From Conexibacter sp. (GTDB lineage: Bacteria > Actinomycetota > Thermoleophilia > Solirubrobacterales > Solirubrobacteraceae): DNA of 6,611 nt. A program made the position numbers and the translations under genes. This document shows, piece by piece, positions 1 to 6,273 of this stretch; positions within the stretch are counted from its first letter, which is position 1, and every line of letters begins with the position of its first letter. The notes under the pieces are model-generated. The model was not told the DNA's origin and did no database searches. It worked only from the letters and a program-made list of their open reading frames with translations. The stretch lies in assembly GCA_025964295.1 (NCBI GenBank), contig JAOPZD010000517.1, positions 1 through 6,611 of the forward strand, given 5' to 3'.

Positions 1-2601
1 CGCGGAGCCGCGGTGGCGATCGGCGTCCCGGCGGCCGCGCTCCTCGGCGCGCTGGCCTCCTACGCGTCGGGGGTGCCGGCGCTCGTGCAGCGGCGCGCCG
101 TCGACCCGAACCCGCTGCTCAGCGAGCAGCCCTACATCGAGCGGTCGATCGCGGCGACGAGGAGCGGCCTCGGGCTCGACGCGATCGCGGTGCATCCGTA
201 CGCTCCGACCGGCAGCCTGAGCGCCGCCGACGTCGCGCAAGCCCGCTCGCGGCTCGCCGACGTCCAGGTCTGGGACATGCGGATCCTCGAGGCGCGGATG
301 CGCGACCTCGTCAGCGAGGCGCCCTTCTTCCGGCCGGCGACGCCGACCGTCGACACCGTGCGGGTCGCTGGGCGGCGACGATTGACGGTCGGCAGCGCGC
401 GCGAGCTCGACCTGCGTCGCGCCGGTGCGCTCGGCCGTCCGTGGGCCAACGAGCGTCTCGCCTACACCCACGGGCTCGGCCTGCCCCGGTTCTCCGCCAG
501 CGACATCGACCGGAGGGGCCAGCCGCGCCTGCTGGGCGCAGGCCTGCGCGCCGGCCAGCCGCGCATCTACTTCGGCGATCTCCCTCGTAGGTCGCCGGAA
601 TGGGTCCTCGTCGACACCCGCCGCCCCGAGGTCGACCTCCCCGGCTCAGGCCGCGGATACCACTACACCGGCCCGGCCGGGATCCCGCTGTCGAGCGGGA
701 TCGAGCGCGCCGTGTTCGCGCTCGGGCTCGGAAGCAAGAAGCTGCTGATCTCCCACGACGTGACGCGCGGGTCGCGGATCCTCCTGCACCGCGACGTGCG
801 CGACCGGCTGGCCACGCTGGCGCCGTTCATCCACTGGGACGCGCACCCGGCCGCGCTCGACGTCGGCGGCCGGATCGTCTACGTGGTCGACGGCTCCACG
901 ACGAGCGCCAGCTACCCGTACGCCGAGCGCGTCGCGCTCGGGGGGACCTCGGTCAGCTACGCGCGCTCGGCGGTGCGCGCGACCGTCGACGCGTTCTCCG
1001 GCCGGGTCGAGCTGTACCGGACCGACGCGTCGGACCCGATCGCGCGCGCATGGGCCGAGGCGTTTCCGTCGCTCTTCCACGCGACGGGGGCGATGCCCGC
1101 GTGGCTGCGCGAGCGAGCCCGGTACCCGACCGACCTCTTCGAGGCGCAGGCGACCGCCTACGAGCGGTTCCACACCATGCGGGCGGACGTGTTCGCCAGC
1201 GGCTCCGACGTCTGGTCGCCGCCGACGAGCCTCTCCGGGTCGCTCGAGGTCGCGGGCGACATCCGGTTCGACGAGGACGACGAGGACGACCTCCGCCGAT
1301 CCATCAGGCCCGAGTACAAGCTCTCGCCGCCGCCCGGGCAGGCGACGCCGCGGCTCGTCCTCTCGACGAACTACAGCCCGCGCCGGGGACAGCGCCTCGC
1401 CGCGTCGCTCGAGGGCTGGGTGGACGACCGCGGCCGGGCGCGGCTGGCGTCCCGGGTCCTGCCGGGCGACCCGATCACCCTGGGGCCCGCGCAGGTCAGC
1501 CGGCTGGTCTTCTCGACGCCGCGCGTCAGCGAGCTCCTCGGCCTCAAGAACCTCGAGCTCCGCGATCTGGACCGGTCCTCGCTCGACACCGTCTCGCTCG
1601 GCCGGCCCCATGTGCTGTACCTCCCGCGCGGCATCGTCCAGATCCAGAGCCTGTACCAGGGGGCCAGTGGGCCTGGTGTCTCGCGGATGATCGGCGTCAC
1701 CGCGTTCCTCAACGGCCGTGCCGGCGTCGGGTCCGACGTCCAGGACGCGGTGCGCCAAGCCCTGCACGAGCCGCCGGGCGTCGACGTCCTCAAGCCTCGC
1801 GGAGACGCCGTGGTCGGAACGCCGGTCGCGCTGCCCTTCCGCGTGCGCAACGCGCGTCGCGAGACGATGACGATCACGTCGCGCTCGGGCCGCCAGGACG
1901 TGCGCCGCTCGATCGGGACGGGCGTGGACCACGTCACCTGGGTTCCGACGGCCCCCGGCCAGGTGCGTGTCCGCGTCGCGGTCGAGGGCATGGACGGAAG
2001 CCGGACGACTGGCACCACGGCGTTTCCCGTGCTGAGCCGGGCGCCGGTCGTCCGGGTCGTCAAGGCGCCGGCCCGCGCGCGCGTCGGCCGGCCGATCAGG
2101 TTCTCGTTCAAGGTCAAGGACACGTTGAGCGAGCGGGCCGAGGTCTCGACCCGGGAGGGCACGTTCTCGCGCCGCTACCGCATCCGCAGGGGCACCGGCC
2201 TCGTCGAGTGGACGCCGACGGCGGCGGGACGCGCCGAGCTGCGGATCCGCGCGCGCGGCCGCGAGGGGCAGACGGCGACCGACTCGGCGCGGTTCACCGT
2301 GGCGTCGGCCCCGCGCGTGGTCGCCCCGGCGGTGGCGCTGCTCCAGGTCCCGCAGCGCGCGACCGTCGGCCGCGTGTCCAAGGTCGCCTTCCGGGCCGAC
2401 GGATCGCGGGTGGTCGTCGCCCGGATCGCCGGCGACGGTGGCGAGGCACGCGTCTGGCGGTTCACGCGTCCCGCCGGCACGGTGGCCTTCGCCTGGACGC
2501 CGGCGCGCCCCGGCCGCTACCGCCTCACCGTCAGCGCGCGGTCGCGCACGGGCACGACGACGCAGACGACGATCCCGCTGACCGCCCGACGCGCGCCATG
2601 A
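1..2601 (+). CDS. UPF0182 (COG1615) membrane protein, 5'-partial, with three C-terminal Ig-like repeats
   Basis: The reading frame is open from the first base to TGA at 2599-2601, so the gene is cut by the left edge. The GTG at 13 is probably internal. Family members begin with a multi-pass membrane domain, and only its last helix (about bases 10-85) is visible. The large extracytoplasmic part then matches UPF0182 by memory: an N-P-x-L-x-x-x-x-PYIE block with IxxTR (109-165), WANERLAYTHG (442-474), RPEV and PxIYFGD-like blocks near 565-640, the TTSASYPY block (about 898-921), YPTDLFEAQ (1123-1149), and a GVTAFLNGR-type end (about 1693-1720). After roughly 1770, the usual acidic linker and helical tail are replaced by three repeats of about 90 codons. 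An acidic DEDDEDD run lies at 1270-1290. The biochemical role of UPF0182 is unknown, so I assign none. The downstream antiporter gene overlaps it by ATGA, which implies one operon. The family call is firm; the tail being Ig-like is inference from its pattern. Confidence 0.9.
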   Translation, partial: RGAAVAIGVPAAALLGALASYASGVPALVQRRAVDPNPLLSEQPYIERSIAATRSGLGLDAIAVHPYAPTGSLSAADVAQARSRLADVQVWDMRILEARMRDLVSEAPFFRPATPTVDTVRVAGRRRLTVGSARELDLRRAGALGRPWANERLAYTHGLGLPRFSASDIDRRGQPRLLGAGLRAGQPRIYFGDLPRRSPEWVLVDTRRPEVDLPGSGRGYHYTGPAGIPLSSGIERAVFALGLGSKKLLISHDVTRGSRILLHRDVRDRLATLAPFIHWDAHPAALDVGGRIVYVVDGSTTSASYPYAERVALGGTSVSYARSAVRATVDAFSGRVELYRTDASDPIARAWAEAFPSLFHATGAMPAWLRERARYPTDLFEAQATAYERFHTMRADVFASGSDVWSPPTSLSGSLEVAGDIRFDEDDEDDLRRSIRPEYKLSPPPGQATPRLVLSTNYSPRRGQRLAASLEGWVDDRGRARLASRVLPGDPITLGPAQVSRLVFSTPRVSELLGLKNLELRDLDRSSLDTVSLGRPHVLYLPRGIVQIQSLYQGASGPGVSRMIGVTAFLNGRAGVGSDVQDAVRQALHEPPGVDVLKPRGDAVVGTPVALPFRVRNARRETMTITSRSGRQDVRRSIGTGVDHVTWVPTAPGQVRVRVAVEGMDGSRTTGTTAFPVLSRAPVVRVVKAPARARVGRPIRFSFKVKDTLSERAEVSTREGTFSRRYRIRRGTGLVEWTPTAAGRAELRIRARGREGQTATDSARFTVASAPRVVAPAVALLQVPQRATVGRVSKVAFRADGSRVVVARIAGDGGEARVWRFTRPAGTVAFAWTPARPGRYRLTVSARSRTGTTTQTTIPLTARRAP
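1771..2589 (+). repeat. Three tandem Ig-like protein repeats in the UPF0182 tail
   Basis: These are degenerate protein-level repeats, at about 1771-2037, 2041-2307 and 2323-2589. Each starts with a strand of alternating hydrophobic residues and a VG turn (DAVVGTPVALPF, ARVGRPIRFSF, ATVGRVSKVAF). Each ends with a W-x-P motif, a PG or AG turn and a final strand (TWVPTAPGQVRVRV, EWTPTAAGRAELRI, AWTPARPGRYRLTV). The motif tryptophans are at 1939, 2209 and 2494, giving spacings of 90 and 95 codons. This pattern is typical of bacterial extracellular beta-sandwich domains. The fold is inferred from pattern, not from a structure or profile match. Confidence 0.7.
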
Positions 2602-3806
2602 CGCCGACGTCCCCTCTCCCGGTCCCCGGCGCGTGGCAGCGCAAGCTCCTCGTCGCGGCCGGATGCGCGTTCGTCGGGCTGCTCGTCCGCCTCGCGAGCT
2701 CGCTGTTCCCGGTGCAGCTCGCGACGATCGGCCTGGGGGTCGGGCTGATCGGGGCGGCCTTCCTGCTGGCCTGGGCGGCGGACGCGGGCGAGGCGGTCTT
2801 CTCGGGCGGTCTCGTCCTCGCGGTCATCGCGCTGCTCGCGGTGCTGCCCGAGTTCGTCATCGAGGCGCGGTTCGCCTACGCCCAGGAGACCGAGCTCGTC
2901 ACCGCCAACCTGACCGGCGCGACGCGGCTGCTGCTGACAGGCGCGGTCGGCCTGCCGCTCGCCGTCGCGTTCATCGCCCGCAGAAAGAACCAGGCCGCGG
3001 CGCCGCTCGAGCTCGCGGCGCCCCGGCGGCTGGAGCTCGCGATCCTGCTGGTCACGTCGATCTTCGCGATCCAGATCGTCGTCAGCGGGAGCCTGACGGT
3101 CCTCGACGGCGTCATCCTCGTCGCGCTCTACGTCTTCTACGCGCGGCGGGTGCAGGGCACGCCGGAGGAGAAGCCCGCCGTCCTCGGCGTGCCCGCCGGC
3201 CTCGTCTCGCTCCCGCCGCGGCATCGACGACTCGCGATCACCGCCCTGATCGTCGTGGCCGGCGTCGTCGTCCTCGCCGTCGCGAACCCGTTCGCCGACG
3301 CGCTGCTGCGCACCGGGACGTCGCTGGGGTTGGACCCGTACTTCCTGATCCAGTCGGTGGTCCCGCTGGCGACCGAGGCGCCCGAGTTCGTCATCGTCGC
3401 GGTCCTCGTCGCCAACCGCCGTCCCGCGCAGGGGCTGGCGCTGTTCCTCGCCTCGTCGGTGAGCCAGTGGACGCTCGCGATGGGGGCGCTTCCGATCGCG
3501 TTCTTCCGGGGCGGCGGAGGCCTGTCGATGCCGCTCGACCCCCACCAGCAGCTCGAGCTGGCCGTCACGGTCGCGCTGACCCTCTTTGCCGTGGCCGCGC
3601 TCGTCTCGCTGCGGCCCGAACGCGTCGACGCCATGCTCATGGTCGGCCTGCTCGCGCTCCAGATCATCTACCCGACCGCGTTCATCCAGCTCGCGTCCAC
3701 GTTCGTCCTCCTCGTGTTCGCGCTCGACCTCTTCGCCGACCGCCGGCGGGCCGTCCGCGCGCTGGTCGGCGCGCTGCTGGGACGACGCGGGCGATCCGCC
3801 GCCTAG
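2598..3806 (+). CDS. Divergent CaCA-superfamily (Na+/Ca2+ exchanger-like) cation antiporter
   Basis: This 402-residue integral membrane protein has about 11-12 predicted helices. The start is the ATG at 2598, which overlaps the upstream TGA (ATGA); the same frame is open further upstream only as a shadow of the first gene. Two internally repeated segments mark the CaCA fold. Repeat 1 has LPEFVIEA (residues 83-90) followed by ANLTGAT (103-109). Repeat 2 has APEFVIVA (261-268) followed by LASSVSQ (284-290). In each repeat the Glu of PE (E85, E263) lies 33 residues before a conserved Gly (G118, G296), and the repeats are offset by 178 residues. Known members exchange Ca2+ or other cations for Na+ or H+ across the cytoplasmic membrane. 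Here the Thr-Ser before LPE is changed, and the repeat-2 Asn is lost, so substrate and coupling ion are uncertain. No Shine-Dalgarno is evident, so translation is probably coupled to the UPF0182 gene. The short Arg-rich C-terminus (382-399) is likely cytoplasmic. Confidence 0.82.
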   Translation: MTPTSPLPVPGAWQRKLLVAAGCAFVGLLVRLASSLFPVQLATIGLGVGLIGAAFLLAWAADAGEAVFSGGLVLAVIALLAVLPEFVIEARFAYAQETELVTANLTGATRLLLTGAVGLPLAVAFIARRKNQAAAPLELAAPRRLELAILLVTSIFAIQIVVSGSLTVLDGVILVALYVFYARRVQGTPEEKPAVLGVPAGLVSLPPRHRRLAITALIVVAGVVVLAVANPFADALLRTGTSLGLDPYFLIQSVVPLATEAPEFVIVAVLVANRRPAQGLALFLASSVSQWTLAMGALPIAFFRGGGGLSMPLDPHQQLELAVTVALTLFAVAALVSLRPERVDAMLMVGLLALQIIYPTAFIQLASTFVLLVFALDLFADRRRAVRALVGALLGRRGRSAA

Positions 3807-3812
3807 TCGTCC
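3780..3812. terminator. Possible bidirectional hairpin at the convergent gene ends
   Basis: GGACGAC (3780-3786) is perfectly complementary to GTCGTCC (3806-3812). Directly inside it, GCGG (3787-3790) pairs with CCGC (3799-3802). This gives an 11-pair GC-rich stem with an 8-base loop and a 3-base CTA bulge (3803-3805). It sits exactly where the antiporter and galK genes converge, so it could stop transcription from both sides. No T-run follows on either strand, which is common for actinobacterial hairpins but weakens the call. It also lies inside both coding ends, so chance and coding constraint are possible. Confidence 0.35.
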
Positions 3813-4867
3813 GGGAGGATCCGCGCGCCGGGGCCGGGGCGGACCTCGTGGCCGGCGGCGGGCGTCCGCGCGCCGGGCGGCAAGAGCGCGAGGACGTGGC
3901 CCCCGAACCCGCCGCCGACCATCCGGGCGCCGGCGGCCCCGGCGTCCTTGAGCGCACGGACGGCGCGCTCGACGGCGGGGGTCGAGGCGTCGTAGAGGTC
4001 GCGGAGGCTGGCGTGGGAGGCGTCGAGGAGGCGGCCGACCGCCTCCCGGTCGCGGGCGTGGAGGGCCCGGACCGTGGCGTCGACGCGGGCGTTCTCGGTC
4101 AGGACGTGGCGGACCCGGCGCGCCAGCGGGTCCGGGAGCGTGGAGGCCTGGTCCTCCGTCGCCTCGCTGAGGGTCGCGACGCCCAGCCGCCGCGCCGCCT
4201 CGTCGCACTCCGCGCGCCGCTCGTTGTAGCCGCCGGTGGCCGACAGCGAGTGGGCCTCGCCGGAGTCGAGGGTCACGAGCCGCCAGCCGCCGAGGTCGAG
4301 CGGGACCGGCGTGGTCTTCATGGTGGAGAAGTCGATGCGCAGCGCGTTGCCGTCGGTGCTCAGCAGCGACGCGGTCTGGTCCAGCAGGCCGGTCTGGGCG
4401 CCGACCCAGTCGTTCTCGACGCGGGAGCAGAGGCGCGCGAGGGCGAGACGGTCGGGGTCGGTCTCGCCGGCCAGGCCGAGCAGGGCGAGGGCGAGGGCGA
4501 CCTCCAGCGCGGCGGAGGAGGACAGCCCGGAGCCCTGGGCGAGCGTGCCGCGGATCTCGAGGTGCGTCGCGACGGTCGCGTGGCCGGCGGCGCGCAGCTC
4601 GGCGGCGATGCCGCGCACGAACGGCCGCCAGCCGTCGGCGCCGTCGCGGGGCGGGTCGGCGAGTGCGAAGGCGTCCGTCTCGCCGTCGACGTCATGGGCG
4701 ATCGCGGTGATGTCGGCGCCGTCGATGGCGGTCGCGGTGACCGTGACGCCCTCGGCGATCGCGAAGGGCAGGCTGAGGCCGCCGTTGTAGTCGGTGTGCT
4801 CGCCGATCAGGTTGACGCGGCCGGGGCCGAAGGCGCGGACGCTCCGGGGGCCGCGGGGGTGCGTCAT
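3803..4867 (-). CDS. galK: Galactokinase (GHMP kinase family)
   Basis: GalK phosphorylates galactose with ATP to galactose-1-phosphate, the first committed Leloir step, in the cytoplasm. The 354-residue product has all the family motifs. The galactokinase signature GRVNLIGEHTDYNGG is at residues 16-30 (R17 is the likely catalytic Arg; E23, H24 and D26 bind sugar). The GHMP ATP loop GSGLSSSAALEVA is at 112-124. VENDWVGAQTGLLDQ is at 150-164, with D163 as the likely catalytic Asp. GGYNERRAEC follows, and the C-terminal motif MVGGGFGG is at 316-323. It is slightly shorter than the E. coli enzyme of about 380 residues. Most galactokinases have Thr where V317 is and often Cys where H324 is, which is a mild divergence. 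The ATG at 4867-4865 overlaps the stop of the upstream uridylyltransferase (ATGA), so the two are probably co-translated. The TAG stop (3805-3803) shares the CTAG palindrome with the convergent antiporter gene. The assignment is very secure at family level; galactose specificity is inferred from the signature. Confidence 0.96.
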   Translation of the reverse strand: MTHPRGPRSVRAFGPGRVNLIGEHTDYNGGLSLPFAIAEGVTVTATAIDGADITAIAHDVDGETDAFALADPPRDGADGWRPFVRGIAAELRAAGHATVATHLEIRGTLAQGSGLSSSAALEVALALALLGLAGETDPDRLALARLCSRVENDWVGAQTGLLDQTASLLSTDGNALRIDFSTMKTTPVPLDLGGWRLVTLDSGEAHSLSATGGYNERRAECDEAARRLGVATLSEATEDQASTLPDPLARRVRHVLTENARVDATVRALHARDREAVGRLLDASHASLRDLYDASTPAVERAVRALKDAGAAGARMVGGGFGGHVLALLPPGARTPAAGHEVRPGPGARILPDD

Positions 4868-6198
4868 CGTCCGAGCACCGCGCCGTCGTCGATCGACCGC
4901 GGGCCGTCGAGGGTCACGTCGCCGCGGACGACCACGTCGCGGCCGAAGCGCACGTCGCCGTGGACGGTCAGCCGCTGGGCCTCGCGCAGCGACGGCGGCC
5001 CGTGGGGGAAGCGGGCCTCCATGTCCGGCAGCGACTTGTAGTGCTTGGGGTCCAGGGCGACGACCGGCGGGGGGCCGTCGTAGGCGGGGAGCAGGTGGCC
5101 GTCGTCGTCGTTCAAGGTGTAGGCGTCGGAGCGGACGACGAGGAGGTCGTCGGTCGTCTTGACGGGCGCGAAGCGCGTGCGCGGCACCGCGATGGCCCGC
5201 GCGCCGTCGATCGCGCCGAGCGCTGCGCCCATGGCGGTCTCGAGCTGGATGATCTCAGGGCTGTCGGGGTCGCGCGGGTCGACGGTCTTGCGGTTGACGA
5301 TCAGGGGCAGGTCGGGTCCGGCGGGGTCTTGTTGGAGGAGTCGCTTGAGCGCGCGCAGGTCGACCCAGAGGTTGTTGGTGTTGTAGTAGCGCCAGCGGTC
5401 GACGTCGGTGAAGGAGTCGTCGTCCGGCGGCGCCTGGGCGGTCTCGCGCAGCACCAGGCGCCCGCTGTCGCGACGGCGGGCGATGTGGCCGCCCTTGCGG
5501 TCGGCGGCGGTGCCGCGGACGACCTCCATCACGAACGGGATCCCGTGCGCGTCGGCGTGCGCCGGGATGCGCGCGTCGACCTCGGCGCCCAGGTTGTCGC
5601 TGTTGGAGACGAAGGCCCAGTCGATGCCGCGGGCCAGGAGCCCGTCGAGGGTGCCGGAGGCGGCGAGCGACACGTACACGTCGCCGTGGCCGGGCGGGCA
5701 CCACTCCAGCGCGGGGTCGGCGGGCCAGTCGACCGGCTCCAGCGTGTCGGCGCGGAGCTTGGGCTCGCGCGACTGCAGGAAGGCGATGGCGCCGGCCGGC
5801 GCGCGCTCGGCCATGGCGTCCTGCGTCGAGAACGAGTTCATGAGGACGAGCGGCAGGTCGCCGACCTGGCGGGCGATGACGTCGAGGAACGTGTGGCCGG
5901 GCTTGACCTCGATCAGCGACTTGGGCCCGTGCAGGCCCATGCTCGTGCCGAGGCCGCCGTTGAGCTTGACGACGGCGAGGCGGTCGAGGATCGGGTGGTC
6001 GTGGTCGACGTCGTCGAGCTCGTCCAGCGCCGGGACGCCGGTGACGGGGTCCAGCGCGTCGCCGGGAAGCATGCCGGCCTGCGGGCCCCGCAGCTGGGCG
6101 AAGCGGCGCGCGAAGGCGGCCAGGACGGGCTCGCCGGCGCCGTCGCGGCGCAGCTTCTCGAGGGCTCGGTCCAGCGCGCGCTCGGTGTCGGCGGTCAC
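4864..6198 (-). CDS. UTP--glucose-1-phosphate uridylyltransferase, eukaryotic-type UDPGP family
   Basis: The enzyme makes UDP-glucose and pyrophosphate from glucose-1-phosphate and UTP in the cytoplasm. It is 444 residues long from the GTG at 6198. This start lies just before a typical N-terminal helix (TERALDRALEKLR), no ATG or GTG precedes it closely, and upstream the frame becomes low-complexity. Motifs run in family order: nucleotide-binding KLNGGLGTSMG with following PKS (residues 78-94), NSFSTQDAM (121-129), PPGHGDVY (168-175), NSDNLGA (199-205), EVVRGTAADRKGGHIA (225-240), NTNNLW (273-278) and LIVNRKTVD (299-307). A short left-handed beta-helix-like tail covers 409-444. This is not the usual bacterial GalU fold subgroup; it resembles the UDPGP enzymes of eukaryotes, bifidobacteria and other actinobacteria. 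Some of those also accept galactose-1-phosphate, which would fit the adjoining galK, but that is inference. The TGA overlaps the galK ATG. A possible leaderless -10 element precedes it. Confidence 0.95.
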   Translation of the reverse strand: MTADTERALDRALEKLRRDGAGEPVLAAFARRFAQLRGPQAGMLPGDALDPVTGVPALDELDDVDHDHPILDRLAVVKLNGGLGTSMGLHGPKSLIEVKPGHTFLDVIARQVGDLPLVLMNSFSTQDAMAERAPAGAIAFLQSREPKLRADTLEPVDWPADPALEWCPPGHGDVYVSLAASGTLDGLLARGIDWAFVSNSDNLGAEVDARIPAHADAHGIPFVMEVVRGTAADRKGGHIARRRDSGRLVLRETAQAPPDDDSFTDVDRWRYYNTNNLWVDLRALKRLLQQDPAGPDLPLIVNRKTVDPRDPDSPEIIQLETAMGAALGAIDGARAIAVPRTRFAPVKTTDDLLVVRSDAYTLNDDDGHLLPAYDGPPPVVALDPKHYKSLPDMEARFPHGPPSLREAQRLTVHGDVRFGRDVVVRGDVTLDGPRSIDDGAVLGR

Positions 6199-6252
6199 GT
6201 CCCTGACGCTACCCGCCGATCGTGTCCGCCTCGCACGCGAAGCTGCGCCGTG
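6199..6252. promoter_or_regulatory. Divergent intergenic region between uridylyltransferase and small membrane protein genes
   Basis: These 54 bases must hold the starts of both the leftward sugar operon and the rightward 74-residue gene, unless the latter is transcribed from within the sugar operon's antisense. It contains the candidate leftward -10 box and the left arm of an inverted repeat. I see no good Shine-Dalgarno or -10/-35 pair for the rightward gene. Confidence 0.5.
6206..6211 (-). promoter_or_regulatory. Candidate -10 box (TAGCGT) for a leaderless sugar-operon transcript
   Basis: Read on the - strand, TAGCGT fits the TANNNT actinobacterial -10 pattern. It ends exactly 7 bases before the GTG start at 6198. 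Transcription from such a box would start at or next to the GTG, giving a leaderless mRNA. No convincing -35 hexamer is visible about 17-18 bases upstream. The AGGGA between the box and the start is too close to the GTG (1 base) to be a normal ribosome binding site. This is a pattern match only. Confidence 0.35.
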
Positions 6253-6273
6253 ATGACGCCCAAGCAGCTTGCG
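6236..6273. repeat. Inverted repeat flanking the start of the 74-residue gene
   Basis: AAGCTGC (6240-6246) is complementary to GCAGCTT (6264-6270). Three more pairs follow outward, CGC (6236-6238) with GCG (6271-6273), if G6239 is bulged. The 17-base loop holds the GTG (6250) and ATG (6253) start codons. It could be an mRNA hairpin that presents or hides the start, or a protein-binding operator; chance is also possible in GC-rich DNA. Confidence 0.35.

Noticed and set aside
13..15. GTG at 13 as the true start of the UPF0182 gene
   Set aside because: The frame is open to the left edge and the family needs a multi-pass membrane domain upstream, so the gene is treated as 5'-partial.
646..1932. 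428-codon - strand open frame
   Set aside because: It is antisense to the well-supported UPF0182 gene, with Arg/Ala/Val-rich composition and no recognisable domain.
600..2597. Long + strand open frame ahead of and in frame with the antiporter
   Set aside because: It overlaps the UPF0182 gene in another frame and is Arg/Pro/Ala-rich low-complexity sequence, typical of a GC-rich shadow. Only the part from the ATG at 2598 is real.
2517..4208. 563-codon - strand open frame
   Set aside because: It is antisense to the antiporter and out of frame with galK; the translation is dominated by Arg, Asp, Glu and Gly without domains.
4867..4890. Separate promoter or ribosome binding site for galK
   Set aside because: Only a weak GGA lies 3 bases before the ATG and no promoter-like boxes are visible; the ATGA overlap explains expression better.
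2633..5041. 802-codon + strand open frame
   Set aside because: It crosses three real genes in other frames or antisense, with shadow-like composition.
4960..6252. Antisense + strand frame leading into the 74-residue gene
   Set aside because: It is a Val/Gly/Asp-rich antisense shadow of the uridylyltransferase. The hydrophobic protein clearly begins only at 6250/6253.
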